Notes: generated from the letters alone by a model not told the origin. Positions 24,346 to 34,776 are shown, numbered from the stretch's first letter. The stretch is 64,000 bases of DNA from Alphaproteobacteria bacterium (GCA_017307375.1 JAFKFH010000004.1:558001-622000); one strand, 5' to 3'. Program-made: numbers and translations.

Positions 24346-26096
24346 GCGCCCCGTCGCTGGGACCGCTGATTCGCCATGTTTCGACGATCGGGCGGGCCCG
24401 GATCGTCTGGGTCCTCGTGCTGAGTGCCGTTGCGGGACTGGCCGAGGCGGCAGGGGTACTGGCGCTGCCGCCGCTGTTGACGATCATCGGGGTCGGCAAT
24501 GGCGCGACCGGCGCGACCGACGCGTCGCTGCTTGCAGCGCTCTTTGGCTATGTCGCGCTGATCTGCCTGGCGGCCCTGGTCGTGCGTGCCAGATCCCTGG
24601 CTGTCGACGGCCTCGCGCGGGATGTCGCCGATCGCCTGCGCAGCACGTTGCACGCCGCGGTGCTGTCGATGGAATGGGCACGATTTCGCAGTTTGCGCGT
24701 CGGCGAAATGCAGCAGGCCATCGCGGGCGAAACCGGCAAGGTCGGGCAGGGTGTCGTACAGGCGATGGCGGTGGCCGGGTCGCTCTGCACGATCCCTCTC
24801 GTCCTGGTTGCCGCCCTCTCCCTGTCGCCGGCGATGACACTGTCCGCCATGGCTGCCGCCCTCACCATCATTCTGGTGACCCGGAAATTCGACCACAGGG
24901 GCTATCGCGTCAGCCGGGAAATGGTGGCGACAAACCGCCTGGCGATGGCCGACCTGGCCGACGATCTCGCGGGCATGCGTATCATCAAGGGGTTCGGCGC
25001 CGAGGCCGCCCGCGCTGCCGGGATTGCGAAACGCTTCGATGCCGTAAGGGCCGGTTTGCGGGCCTATGAGCGACTGCGCGCCAACGAACGCGCGATATTT
25101 CAGGTCGCTGCGGCATCCGCCGTCGCCGCGACCCTCTATCTGTCGATCGCCGTCTTCGCCGTGCCGCTCGCCGAGGCCCTGGTGCTGATCCTCGCCTATG
25201 GCCGCCTCGTCCAGACCACCTTGAACGGGCTTTCCAGTTGGCGCCAGCTCGATGGCGCGCTGGCCGTGCTTGCCTCGTATGACGAGACGCTGGCCGATTG
25301 CCGCAATGCCCGGGAACCGGTCGAGCCGGCGCCGATTGCGATGCCGCGGCATGCGATCCGCCTGCGCGGGGTCGGGGTTGTCTATCCGTCGGCAGAAGGC
25401 GGTCAAGCCGGTCTCGATGGCATCGATGCCGACATTCCGGTCGGCCGGGTGACGGCTATAATCGGGCAGTCGGGCGCGGGCAAGTCGACGCTGGTCGACC
25501 TGCTGTCCGGCCTGACCGCACCCGATGTGGGCGACCTGTGGCTCGACGATGCCAGGCTGCCTGCGGCGCGTCGAACCGCTTGGCGGCAGCGCACGGCGAT
25601 CGTGCCGCAAGACCCGTTCCTCTTTCACGACACGATCGCCGCGAATCTTCGTCTGGCCCGGCCTGATGCCGACATCCAAGCGCTGTGGAGTGCGCTGGAA
25701 CAGGCCGCCGCCGCCGATTTCGTCCGCGCGCTTCCGTCAGGGCTCGATACGGTCGTGGGCGACCGCGGTGCCCGGCTGTCGGGCGGCGAACGCCAGCGGA
25801 TTGTTCTTGCGCGCGCACTGCTGCGCCAACCCGCCCTGCTCGTGCTCGACGAGGCTACCGCGGCGCTCGATGCTGGGACCGAGGCCGCCGTCGCCCGGGC
25901 TCTGGCCGCGCTGCGCGGCAGTTGCACGATGGTTGTGGTGGCTCACCGGCCAGGCACTGTGCAATCGGCAGATCACGTCCTGTTGCTGGATGCAGGCAAG
26001 CTGGTTGCCGCGGGCAATTGGGAACAAGTGCGGCAACAGGCTGGTGGTCTCATCACCGCCCTGGGGATGATGGACACCGCAACGGACAAAGTGTGA
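24342..26096 (+). CDS. ABC transporter, fused permease and ATPase, probable peptide exporter
   Basis: About 584 residues: a six-helix permease domain (about 20-320) and a C-terminal ATPase with Walker A GQSGAGKST at 375-383, signature LSGGERQ at 479-485, Walker B LVLDEAT at 500-506 and an H-loop (VVVAHRPG). It works as a dimer in the inner membrane. There is no N-terminal C39 peptidase domain, so it cannot remove a leader itself. It would export the mature peptide and give self-protection (inference from cluster type). The GTG at 24342 is chosen for its overlap with the preceding small frame; ATG 24309 would add 11 residues. Confidence 0.88.
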   Translation: MSAPSLGPLIRHVSTIGRARIVWVLVLSAVAGLAEAAGVLALPPLLTIIGVGNGATGATDASLLAALFGYVALICLAALVVRARSLAVDGLARDVADRLRSTLHAAVLSMEWARFRSLRVGEMQQAIAGETGKVGQGVVQAMAVAGSLCTIPLVLVAALSLSPAMTLSAMAAALTIILVTRKFDHRGYRVSREMVATNRLAMADLADDLAGMRIIKGFGAEAARAAGIAKRFDAVRAGLRAYERLRANERAIFQVAAASAVAATLYLSIAVFAVPLAEALVLILAYGRLVQTTLNGLSSWRQLDGALAVLASYDETLADCRNAREPVEPAPIAMPRHAIRLRGVGVVYPSAEGGQAGLDGIDADIPVGRVTAIIGQSGAGKSTLVDLLSGLTAPDVGDLWLDDARLPAARRTAWRQRTAIVPQDPFLFHDTIAANLRLARPDADIQALWSALEQAAAADFVRALPSGLDTVVGDRGARLSGGERQRIVLARALLRQPALLVLDEATAALDAGTEAAVARALAALRGSCTMVVVAHRPGTVQSADHVLLLDAGKLVAAGNWEQVRQQAGGLITALGMMDTATDKV

Positions 26097-26215
26097 GGTG
26101 CACACTTGTTGCATTCTAATCGTTGCTTCAGTCAAGGTCATCCCGCGAATAGCTTGAATTCGATGCGCGTCGACGAACTGCTAGGGTTTGCAATAATATT
26201 ATCAAGGCTGCGGGC

Positions 26216-28225
26216 ATGAGAAAGATCGGATTGATTCGCGACATAAAGAAACTCGATGCACTGATTGCTCGCGCTTCTTGGAATGATATCATCGTTCTCG
26301 CCCCGCAGATGCTAAGGCGCCATGGGCGCGATCATGCTTTACTCCGACGGATCGCGCAGGCGCAGGAAGCCGTTCACGGCGAGTCCGGATCCTTGCAGCT
26401 TTGGCTTGAGGCGGCTGCAGCATTTCCTGGCGATAGTGCCCTGCAAGATGATCTCGCCGATCGGCTTGACCGTGCTGGTCGCCCCGGCGATGCCTGCATT
26501 GCACGGTTTCGGGCATGGCAAGCAGGCGGATCGAGTGGGCGATCCTTGACCGCCTTAGGTCAATACCTCATTGGGACTGATCAGACACTGACGGCAGATC
26601 GAGCCTATGACGGCTTCTTTTTCCTGCGCGAGGCATTGTCAAAGACCAGTCAGCCGTCGATACCGGCCACGATCGCCGTCAACGCCTACGTTGCCATGAA
26701 GAGGGAATCGGCCGCGGCGAACGTTTTACGGGAGGCGATTGCGCTCGATCCCGCGGACCCGAATAGTTGGCGAACGGCGGGTGCGGTCGCCTTTATCCGG
26801 GGGCGGGTTTCCGAAGCGGACTCCGCTTTCCAGCGTACAATCAGTCTGTGCAACGATAGTCGTTCGAAAATAATGCAGGCTCTTCTCATCGAGGGAGTTC
26901 CAGTATCAAGAAAATCAATTACCGATTCACGAACAAGGATTTCGAGAAATTTAGATAATTTGATGAGCGATTTTGACATTAAAGTAGATATCGCTCAAAG
27001 CAATGAAAATTTACTTTTTAACCTTTTCAGTTTTGCTTACCATGGTGAAAACGACCGCCCCCTGTTGGAGAAAATTGCTGGTTTTTTCCGACATGTGTCA
27101 CCGAGCCTGGTCTGGACTTCGCCGCATGTCCACAGCCAGCTTCGAGCCAAAGGGCCGATCCGCATCGGATTTGCCGGGTCGCTGCATATTCATGCCATCA
27201 ATATGATGATAAAGGCCATAATTGCGGGCCTGGATCCCGATAGATTTGCGGCGACATGCTTCACTTTGCATAGTGGCGGAAGCATCTATGACGGAAAGAT
27301 CGGTAATGTAAGTGTCGTGGTACTGCCTAATAATTTGATTTCTGCGAGAGATATTATTTCAGATTATAATCTGGATATAATTTTATATACGGATGTTTTT
27401 CTTGATAACTTCTTTTACTTTCTTGCGTTCTCTCGACTCGCGGGCGCCCAATGCTTATGGCCAGGTCATCCTTCCACATCGGGCCTGTCTTCGATCGATT
27501 ATTTTATATCTTCGTCGCCATGCGAACCGGCAAATGCGCAGGACGCCTATACTGAAAAACTTCTTCTGAATCCAGAACTCAATCTTGTTTATCCATCCGT
27601 ACAAAACGAAAAGGAGTATGTAAATATAAATGAATTCGACCTGTCTCGCGATATGAATATCTATGTCTGTGCGCAGACGCTATATAAATTACATCCTGAT
27701 TTTGATTTTATTGTAGATGAAATTCTAAAACTTGATCAATCAGGCGTCGTTGTGTTTTTTGAGAACAGCCATGCCGACCGGGCGACGGCGATCACTGATC
27801 GTTTTACTGCATTGCGTTCGCGCCACGGCGAAAATCGTGTCCGCGTACTACCCAGACTGGCCTTCGGACGATATCTTGGGCTTATCGAGCAAGCGGACGT
27901 CATGCTGGACACGCCCCATTTCTCCGGTGGTAATACGACACTGCAAGCCCTTCAACTAGGCGTCCCTGTGGTCACCCGCCCGTCCGCCTATCTTCGCGGA
28001 AGATCGAGCACAGGTTTTTATTCGGTAATGGGTTTTTCGACTTTGGTGGCGGACACTGACGAGGAATATGTCCGCTTGGCGATCAGATTAGCTAATGACA
28101 AGCCATTTAATGCTTGGTGCCGGTCAGAAATCCTGAACAAAAAAGACAAGTTGATCAATCGTACCGACGTGATCGGTGGGTTTGCTGATCTATTTGAGAA
28201 GATTTGCCCGCGTTGTTCTAGCTGA
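26216..28225 (+). CDS. TPR protein with O-GlcNAc-transferase-like (GT41) domain
   Basis: A 669-residue protein. The N-terminal 230 residues are helical repeats of TPR type (for example AANVLREAIALDPADPNSWR). The C-terminal half resembles GT41 (OGT/SPINDLY, HMW1C) enzymes: GHPSTSGLSSIDYFIS near 420-440 corresponds to the conserved GxPxTxGLxxIDY segment, and FSGGNTTLQALQLGVPVVTR near 565-590 to the UDP-binding segment. It would move a sugar onto a peptide or protein in the cytosol. The gene is clearly more AT-rich than its neighbours, notably 26880-27760, suggesting recent acquisition. It ends in an 8-bp tail-to-tail overlap with the formyltransferase gene. Confidence 0.8.
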   Translation: MRKIGLIRDIKKLDALIARASWNDIIVLAPQMLRRHGRDHALLRRIAQAQEAVHGESGSLQLWLEAAAAFPGDSALQDDLADRLDRAGRPGDACIARFRAWQAGGSSGRSLTALGQYLIGTDQTLTADRAYDGFFFLREALSKTSQPSIPATIAVNAYVAMKRESAAANVLREAIALDPADPNSWRTAGAVAFIRGRVSEADSAFQRTISLCNDSRSKIMQALLIEGVPVSRKSITDSRTRISRNLDNLMSDFDIKVDIAQSNENLLFNLFSFAYHGENDRPLLEKIAGFFRHVSPSLVWTSPHVHSQLRAKGPIRIGFAGSLHIHAINMMIKAIIAGLDPDRFAATCFTLHSGGSIYDGKIGNVSVVVLPNNLISARDIISDYNLDIILYTDVFLDNFFYFLAFSRLAGAQCLWPGHPSTSGLSSIDYFISSSPCEPANAQDAYTEKLLLNPELNLVYPSVQNEKEYVNINEFDLSRDMNIYVCAQTLYKLHPDFDFIVDEILKLDQSGVVVFFENSHADRATAITDRFTALRSRHGENRVRVLPRLAFGRYLGLIEQADVMLDTPHFSGGNTTLQALQLGVPVVTRPSAYLRGRSSTGFYSVMGFSTLVADTDEEYVRLAIRLANDKPFNAWCRSEILNKKDKLINRTDVIGGFADLFEKICPRCSS

Positions 28226-29099
28226 ACTGGGTACCGATGACTGGCAACGGCTCCAGCAGCACTCGCAGGCGGCTTCCCTGCCCGCACTGAACTTCGCACC
28301 ATCCCGTGTTGTCGACGGCAAGAACGCGACCAGGGGGGGCGTCGTTCTGAACGCCCTGGATGATTTCGGCGCGGCGCACCAGTGTCTCGCGGCCATCCGG
28401 TGCGATGGTGTAGGCTGGTGGCAAAGGCATCGGCAGGGCTCGAATCAGGTTGAAGATGGCCCGCGCCGGCTTGGCCCAGTCAATCTGACCATCGGCTGCA
28501 GTGCGCCTGCGGCCATAACTCGGCGCATGGCTCGAGACGATCGGCATCGGCAGGGTGTCATTCGCCGCGGCAAATCGGAAGGTCGACACGGCAAGCTCGG
28601 CGGCAAGCTGGTCCAGATCCTCGGTCAGGGACCAGAGATCGTGGTGATCCGCTATCGGGAGGGCAGCCTGCGCCACAATCGGCCCGGTATCGATACCGGC
28701 GTCGATACGATGGATCGTCACACCGGTTTTCTCCGCTCCGTCGATAAGGGCCCAGGATACCGGATGGAAGCCGCGATAGCTGGGAAGCAGCGACGAATGG
28801 ATGTTCAGCGCCCCGATGCGCGGCGCCTCAAAAACCAGAGCCGGCAAAAGTTCGAAACGACAGACGAGCAGAAGGTCGAGTTCACCCACCATTCCTGACA
28901 GTCGCGTTTTGTCGTTGTCGTGCAGCGCTACGTCAAGATCCCCGGCCGCCGAGGCCATGTCGGCCTGGTCGTTTTCTGGCAATCCTCTTGGCAGCATCAC
29001 GAAGTCAGGACGGAAGCCGGCGGCAGTCAACGCCTTGAGGCAGGCTATCGCCTGAGGTTTCCCGCCGGCCAGGGCCCAGCGCAGTCTGATCAATCCCAC
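28218..29099 (-). CDS. formyltransferase (Fmt/ArnA-like)
   Basis: A 293-residue 10-formyl-tetrahydrofolate-dependent transferase. The catalytic residues Asn99, His101 and Asp137 lie in ALNIHSSLLPSYRG and RIDAGIDTGPI. A C-terminal Fmt-like beta domain follows (from about 200). In this setting it is more likely to formylate an amino group on a sugar nucleotide or peptide than to be the housekeeping Met-tRNA formyltransferase, which is normally beside def. GTG at 29099 overlaps the upstream metallo-hydrolase by ten bases; TTG at 29093 has better ribosome-site spacing. Confidence 0.8.
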   Translation of the reverse strand: MGLIRLRWALAGGKPQAIACLKALTAAGFRPDFVMLPRGLPENDQADMASAAGDLDVALHDNDKTRLSGMVGELDLLLVCRFELLPALVFEAPRIGALNIHSSLLPSYRGFHPVSWALIDGAEKTGVTIHRIDAGIDTGPIVAQAALPIADHHDLWSLTEDLDQLAAELAVSTFRFAAANDTLPMPIVSSHAPSYGRRRTAADGQIDWAKPARAIFNLIRALPMPLPPAYTIAPDGRETLVRRAEIIQGVQNDAPPGRVLAVDNTGWCEVQCGQGSRLRVLLEPLPVIGTQFS

Positions 29100-30514
29100 T
29101 CTCCCGCCATCGGGAAGCTGGCATGGCGGGGCCGCACGTGCTGGCGAACGGTCGGAAACTGACTGCCGTCGAGCAATATCTGCGATCGGCTCCCGTCCAG
29201 ATCCTCATGATACTCGCGCCAATACCAGAAGCGCCCCATGTCAATTCGATAAGCGACATGCTGGACCGCCTTCGCCACCCACTGGATGGTATGCGAGGTG
29301 AGCTTCCCATCCAGAATGGCTGCCCAGTCGATCTCGTCGACATGCAGCGTCTGATCAACAGCGCCACGATCATCCCAGTCGAACGACACACCCGTGGCCG
29401 GATCCGCCTTCAACACGTAGGAGAAGCCTGAATTCGGCCCCTCGATCTGGAAGCGGAATCGCGCGGAAAAATTGACCCAGTCCTGGGTAATGCGTTGTTG
29501 GGTGACCGCCGTGCGCTGCCTAGTTCGCGCTTCCATGTCGCTGAAGTCGGAATCGCGCAGCCATGTCTGTATCGCTTCAAGCTTGGGCCTGAACCGTTGC
29601 TGCAGTTTACGGATCTCGCCCAGCATGTCGTCCCAGTCGACGCCGGGATGATTCTTGCGAACGCCGCCTGATTTGGTCCAGACGTCGGAGGGAAGCAGGA
29701 GGACCACCTCCGTTTCGGGGAATTCGCCGTTTGCGAAGGCCGTAAACAACTTCGGGGTGGTGCGATTTGCCCAATTGCAGTGAAAAAGCCGCTCGTCCAG
29801 CCAACAGAAGTCGGCCGCGAAGGGCGCAATGGCTGTTGGCTTGATGATATCGAGGACGCGACGCTGCTCGTTGAACGTGACCTTGCGCGCGTCGGCAGCA
29901 GCCGTCATCTCGGCGTCGGACAACTTGAAACAGCCCGGGAACATGGTAACCCCGCCGGCCTGAACCAGGGCGAGATCGATCACCGGCCAGCGGCGCTTGA
30001 TCTCCTGGCACAAAGCGGCGTCGTTGACATTGTCGTTGAGGTTCAGGATCGTCGCGTCGGGATGCGCCAGGACGAAACCCGCGTTTTCCCAGTCATGCTG
30101 TCGTGTATCGGCGGCCGGAATGAAGGTGAACGGCGTCACGCCTCCCAACATCACGGTTTCCCAGCCCTTGACACGCTTTATGCGATGGAAGCCCAATTCC
30201 CGCATCATGCGCTCGGTCGTATGGGCACGCAGAGACGGATGACTTTCGTAGGCAGGCAGCAGGACCGTCACGTTCCGATCGATATGATCAATCGATGGAA
30301 TATGGAAATGGTCTTCATGCGAATGGCTGATGAATAGATAGTCCACGCCGCTGACCAACTCGTCCGGAGGAATTACCGCCGCGGGGAATTTCCACGTCGA
30401 GAGATTGTAGACCGGCTCGTTGAGAAACCACGGGTCGCAAAGCAGCGTTCCGAATTCTCCGGAAATCTTCAGGCATGCATGGCTTACAAATGTAACTTCG
30501 AGCGGGCGGGCCAT
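29090..30514 (-). CDS. metallo-beta-lactamase-fold protein with long C-terminal extension
   Basis: About 474 residues. The N-terminal MBL domain has the metal motif HSHEDH (His64, His66, Asp68, His69) and further metal ligands downstream. After about 230 come 240 residues without a family I recognise. The overall layout recalls UlaG-like lactonases and the MBL part of CMP-sialic-acid-hydroxylase-type proteins, but no Rieske motif is seen. The ATG at 30514 is used; a GTG at 30547 is possible. It is translationally coupled to the formyltransferase downstream and divergent from the FemAB-like gene. Confidence 0.75.
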   Translation of the reverse strand: MARPLEVTFVSHACLKISGEFGTLLCDPWFLNEPVYNLSTWKFPAAVIPPDELVSGVDYLFISHSHEDHFHIPSIDHIDRNVTVLLPAYESHPSLRAHTTERMMRELGFHRIKRVKGWETVMLGGVTPFTFIPAADTRQHDWENAGFVLAHPDATILNLNDNVNDAALCQEIKRRWPVIDLALVQAGGVTMFPGCFKLSDAEMTAAADARKVTFNEQRRVLDIIKPTAIAPFAADFCWLDERLFHCNWANRTTPKLFTAFANGEFPETEVVLLLPSDVWTKSGGVRKNHPGVDWDDMLGEIRKLQQRFRPKLEAIQTWLRDSDFSDMEARTRQRTAVTQQRITQDWVNFSARFRFQIEGPNSGFSYVLKADPATGVSFDWDDRGAVDQTLHVDEIDWAAILDGKLTSHTIQWVAKAVQHVAYRIDMGRFWYWREYHEDLDGSRSQILLDGSQFPTVRQHVRPRHASFPMAGEWD

Positions 30515-30799
30515 TGTTCGAATTCCAATATCCTGTGCTGCACTCACGCTGGTCTGACCTAATCGATCGCCAGAAGGAAGTCCAATTCATTGATCATGCT
30601 GACGGCCGATGCAGCGGCGGATCAGGGGGGCAAATCGTCGCACCGGGCTGCTTGATGACCGGGGAGATGTTGTCCGGCAAGGCCCTGTGGCGGCGGAGGT
30701 CCACGAGCACAACCGCATTGTGGCCGGAAATCGCAGTACGGCAAGGCCCCCTTCGGCTGGTATGTCTTGTTGCTGCCGCATGCTTCCCCACGGTTCGAT

Positions 30800-31807
30800 A
30801 TGTCATATTCCACGCTTCACCGCATACCACTCGAAGACGAATTCATCTGGAACGACACTGTCCGCGGCGTCGGCTGGCCAGCTCACAGCTTTGATTACCA
30901 GCGTGCACTCGCGGCGGGCACCTCTTCGAATGTATCTCTCATGGATTTCCGCCAGGGGGACGGGCGCCTTATCGTTCCCGTGATCGAACGCTGTGACGAC
31001 CGTGCGCGTGACCTCGTGACGCCTTATGGTCTGGGTGGGATGATCGTCCAAAATCCGTCCCACGAGCTCTTTTCGCGGTTCGGCGAGGAATTGGGCGAGC
31101 AAGGTTACGTGGCCGGCTATCTTCAGTTCGATGTCGCGACGCCTTGGGGATCTTGGCAAAATGGTCTCGACATTCGTGGCGACAACGAGGTTTTTGTCCT
31201 TGACCTCACTGACGAAAATATTGAGTTGCTGAATCCGCGATCGGAAAATCTCCGAGAAAAACTTCGTGTCTGGGAAAGACTTGATGCGCGCATCGAAACC
31301 GATATCGAGATGTTGATGCCTGCGTTCCTGTCGCTTTTCCCGACCACGATGGTCCGAGTAGGCGCCTCGCCAACCTACGATTTTGCGGCTGAAAACCTGA
31401 TTGAACTTCTCAAATCCGAAGAAACCACGATGTTTGGTGGCGTGGTCGGCGGCCATATCGAAGCCGTGTCGGTGTTTCGTCGATGGGGCCGGCGCGCCGA
31501 CTATCTCTTCAATGCCTCGACGGATGCCGGACGCGGATTGTCCGCGAAACTGCTGCTGCTTGCGGCCCAGCAGTTCAGATCGGATGGAATCGAGCTGTTC
31601 TGCCTTGGGGGCGGGGTGCGGCGCGGCGATGGCCTGGCGCAGTTCAAGCGTCGTTTCGGGGGAATTGCCCGCCCCTTGCGTGCATTGTGCCAAGTTTATC
31701 ATCGCGAACGCTTCGACCAGCTTTGCGCTGGGGTCCGCGTCGACGCGGGATGGTTCCCCCCTTATCGGGCACCGGCAGCAGTCGGGTCGCCCCAATCTTT
31801 CCGATAG
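30800..31807 (+). CDS. FemAB/BioF2-like GNAT acyltransferase
   Basis: About 335 residues with the double-GNAT layout of FemAB-like proteins seen in exopolysaccharide and peptide-tailoring loci. Recognisable parts are the N-terminal VTPYGLGGMIVQ segment and the C-terminal YLFNASTDAGRGLSAKLLLL and FCLGGGVRRGDGLAQFKRRFGG regions, the last typical of this group. It would transfer an aminoacyl or acyl group. The ATG at 30800 is chosen; TTG 30767 is upstream. It is divergent from the MBL-formyltransferase pair, with 285 bp between starts in which no gene was seen. Confidence 0.75.
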   Translation: MSYSTLHRIPLEDEFIWNDTVRGVGWPAHSFDYQRALAAGTSSNVSLMDFRQGDGRLIVPVIERCDDRARDLVTPYGLGGMIVQNPSHELFSRFGEELGEQGYVAGYLQFDVATPWGSWQNGLDIRGDNEVFVLDLTDENIELLNPRSENLREKLRVWERLDARIETDIEMLMPAFLSLFPTTMVRVGASPTYDFAAENLIELLKSEETTMFGGVVGGHIEAVSVFRRWGRRADYLFNASTDAGRGLSAKLLLLAAQQFRSDGIELFCLGGGVRRGDGLAQFKRRFGGIARPLRALCQVYHRERFDQLCAGVRVDAGWFPPYRAPAAVGSPQSFR

Positions 31808-32027
31808 ATGCGCGGCAGCAGGCGTTGCCCGTAGCTCGACAGCCTCGCAGCGTATCGGTCTTGCATCCTTGAGGTGTTCTGCCGGGGGGCGTCCTTCGCG
31901 GCTGCGAAACTTGCTGCCTACGGGCCGATCTGATAGACGGGAGCAGTCTTGCCGCGCCCTGTGCGCGCAGGTCCGGTTTGCCGCCTCAAACCGCATGCCT
32001 GGCTCAGAATTATATGGGTAACCCGAC

Positions 32028-34775
32028 TTGACGGATCAGTCCGACACTCAGCCCCTCGACATCGTCCCGATCACGATCGAAGAGGAGATGCGCCGCTCCT
32101 ACCTCGACTACGCGATGAGCGTGATCGTGGCGCGTGCGCTGCCGGATGTGCGCGACGGGTTGAAGCCTGTGCATCGCCGCATCCTCTATGCGATGAACGA
32201 GGGCGGCTACACGTCTGACAAGCCCTACCGCAAGTCGGCGCGTATCGTCGGCGACGTGATGGGTAAGTACCACCCGCACGGCGACAGTCCGATCTACGAG
32301 GCCATGGTGCGCATGGCCCAGCCGTTCTCGATGCGGCTGATGCTGCTGGACGGCCAGGGCAATTTCGGCTCGATGGATGGCGATCGCGCGGCAGCGATGC
32401 GCTACACCGAGACGCGCCTGGCCAAGGCGGCCGAGGCGATGCTCGACGACATCGACAAGGACACCGTCGACTTTCAACCGAACTACGACGAATCGGAGAA
32501 GGAGCCGTCGGTCCTGCCGGCGCGCTTTCCCAACCTGCTCGTCAACGGCGCCTCCGGCATCGCCGTCGGCATGGCGACCAATATTCCGCCGCACAATCTC
32601 GGCGAAGTCGTCGACGCCTGCCTGGCGCTGATGGACAACCCGGGGTTGTCGATCGAGGATCTGAACAAGATCGTTCTGGGGCCGGATTTCCCGACCGGTG
32701 CGCTGATTCTCGGCCGGACCGGGATCCGATCGGCGATGCAGACCGGTCGCGGCTCGATCGTCATGCGCGGCCGCACTCATATCGAGGAACTGCGGCGCGA
32801 GCGCGAAGCCATCATCATCACCGAGATCCCATTCCAGGTGAACAAGGCCTCGATGATCGAGAAGATCGGCGAGGCGGTGAAGGCCAAGAAGATCGAGGGC
32901 ATCGCCGAGCTTCGCGACGAGAGCAACCGCGACGGCGTGCGGGTGGTCGTGGAACTGAAGCGCGACGCGGTGGCCGATGTCGTGCTGAACCAGCTCTACC
33001 GCTTCTCGCCGCTGCAGCAGTCGTTCGGTGTCAACATGCTGGCACTGAACGCCGGCCGCCCCGAACTGCTGAACCTCAAGGAATTGCTGGTCGCGTTCGT
33101 CGCCTTCCGTGAGGAAGTCGTCACCAGGCGAACCCGCTTCCTGCTGGCCAAGGCACGCGATCGTGCCCACATCCTGGCCGGCCTGGCGATCGCCGTCGCC
33201 AATCTCGACGAGATGATCAACATGATCCGCACGGCGCCGGACCCGGCGACGGCGCGCGAACGACTGATGGGCAAGGACTGGCCGGCGCTTGACGTCGAGA
33301 CCTTGATTCGCCTGATCGACGATCCCCGACATCAGGTGATCGACGGTGTGTACCGGCTGTCCGAGGCGCAGGCCCGTGCCATTCTCGATCTGCGGCTCCA
33401 GCGCCTTACCGCGCTCGGCCGCGACGAGATCGCCAACGAGATGACGACCATAGCCGGCGAGATCAAGGGCTATCTCGAGATTCTCGGCAGCCGCGACGTC
33501 CTCCAGGGCGTGGTGCGCGCCGAACTGATCGATGTCCGCACCCGCTTCGCCACGCCGCGCCGCACAGAGATCACCGACAGCGATTTCGACGTCGACGACG
33601 AAGACCTGATCCAGCGCGAGGACATGGTCGTCACGGTCAGCCACGCCGGCTACGTCAAGCGCACGCTGTTGTCGACCTACCGGCCCCAGCGTCGCGGCGG
33701 CAAGGGCCGCTCGGGGATGAGCACGCGAGACGAGGACTTCGTCACCGAGATGTTCGTGGCATCGACGCATGCGCCGGTGCTGTTCTTCTCGAACTTCGGC
33801 CGCGTCTACAAGATGAAGGTCTATCGCCTGCCGCTCGGCAACCCGCAGAGCCGGGGCAAGGCGATGATCAACCTGCTGCCATTGGCAGAGGGCGAGAAGA
33901 TCACTACCCTGATGCCGTTGCCCGAGGACGAGACGCTGGTCGCCGACCGCACCATCGTTTTTGCGACGGCCAAGGGGAATGTTCGGCGCAACGCGCTGTC
34001 GGACTTCGTCAACGTGATGGCGAACGGCAAGATCGCCATGAAGTTCGAGGGCGAGGATGCCGACGACGCGCTGGTCGGCGTAGTCCAGACGACCGAGCAT
34101 GACGACGTGCTGCTGGCCACGCGCCAGGGACAGTGCCTGCGCTTCGCCATCACCGACGAGAATTTGCGCGTTTTCCGCGGTCGTGATTCGACCGGCGTGC
34201 GCGGGATTCGCCTTGCCGACGGCGACCGCGTCGTGTCCGTCTCGGTGCTGCGCCATGTCGAGGCTACGCCCGAGGAGCGGGAGGCCTATCTCGGCTATGC
34301 CAGCGCCCAGCGTCGTATCAGCGAGGGTGAATCGGGCGTCGAGATTCCGTCCAGCCTGTCGCAGGAGCGTATCGCCGAGCTTCAGGGCGCCGAACAGTTC
34401 GTACTGACCGTGACCGCGAACGGCTTCGGCAAGCGCACCTCCGCCTACGAGTACCGTGTCACCGGCCGTGGCGGCTCGGGCATCATCAACATCCAGACCA
34501 CCGAACGTAACGGCGGCGTCACCGCCTCGTTCACGGTCGACGACGCCGACCAGATCATGCTGGTCACCAACGGCGGCCAGGTGATCCGCTGCCCGGTCGA
34601 CGATATCCGCGTCGCCGGCCGCAACACCCAGGGCGTCACCCTGTTCAAGACCGCGCAGTCCGAGGAAGTCGTTTCGGTCGCGCGTCTTCCCGAAGCCTCG
34701 ACCGGCGGCGATGACGCCGCCGGCGATGACGGCACAGAAGACAGCAACGGGCCCGACGGGGACGAGGAGGCGTAA
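32028..34775 (+). CDS. gyrA: DNA gyrase subunit A
   Basis: A 915-residue type II topoisomerase subunit that cuts and rejoins DNA to introduce negative supercoils with GyrB. The catalytic Tyr126 lies in [10 protein letters not shown]. The quinolone region is [12 protein letters not shown]: Ser87 and Glu91 match E. coli positions 83 and 87, with a quinolone-sensitive-type Ser. The GyrA box QRRGGKG needed for DNA wrapping is present in the C-terminal beta-pinwheel. The start is TTG at 32028; no ATG fits. The last 25 residues are acidic and low in complexity. The coaD start follows after one base. Confidence 0.97.
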   Translation: MTDQSDTQPLDIVPITIEEEMRRSYLDYAMSVIVARALPDVRDGLKPVHRRILYAMNEGGYTSDKPYRKSARIVGDVMGKYHPHGDSPIYEAMVRMAQPFSMRLMLLDGQGNFGSMDGDRAAAMRYTETRLAKAAEAMLDDIDKDTVDFQPNYDESEKEPSVLPARFPNLLVNGASGIAVGMATNIPPHNLGEVVDACLALMDNPGLSIEDLNKIVLGPDFPTGALILGRTGIRSAMQTGRGSIVMRGRTHIEELRREREAIIITEIPFQVNKASMIEKIGEAVKAKKIEGIAELRDESNRDGVRVVVELKRDAVADVVLNQLYRFSPLQQSFGVNMLALNAGRPELLNLKELLVAFVAFREEVVTRRTRFLLAKARDRAHILAGLAIAVANLDEMINMIRTAPDPATARERLMGKDWPALDVETLIRLIDDPRHQVIDGVYRLSEAQARAILDLRLQRLTALGRDEIANEMTTIAGEIKGYLEILGSRDVLQGVVRAELIDVRTRFATPRRTEITDSDFDVDDEDLIQREDMVVTVSHAGYVKRTLLSTYRPQRRGGKGRSGMSTRDEDFVTEMFVASTHAPVLFFSNFGRVYKMKVYRLPLGNPQSRGKAMINLLPLAEGEKITTLMPLPEDETLVADRTIVFATAKGNVRRNALSDFVNVMANGKIAMKFEGEDADDALVGVVQTTEHDDVLLATRQGQCLRFAITDENLRVFRGRDSTGVRGIRLADGDRVVSVSVLRHVEATPEEREAYLGYASAQRRISEGESGVEIPSSLSQERIAELQGAEQFVLTVTANGFGKRTSAYEYRVTGRGGSGIINIQTTERNGGVTASFTVDDADQIMLVTNGGQVIRCPVDDIRVAGRNTQGVTLFKTAQSEEVVSVARLPEASTGGDDAAGDDGTEDSNGPDGDEEA

Positions 34776-34776
34776 G

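Noticed and set aside
24231-25679. Minus-strand open frame of 482 codons opposite the ABC transporter
   Set aside because: High G+C makes long antisense frames; the composition is rich in Arg, Gly and Gln with no domain, and the plus strand has intact ABC motifs.
32010-34256. Minus-strand open frame of 748 codons opposite gyrA
   Set aside because: Antisense shadow of a highly conserved gene.
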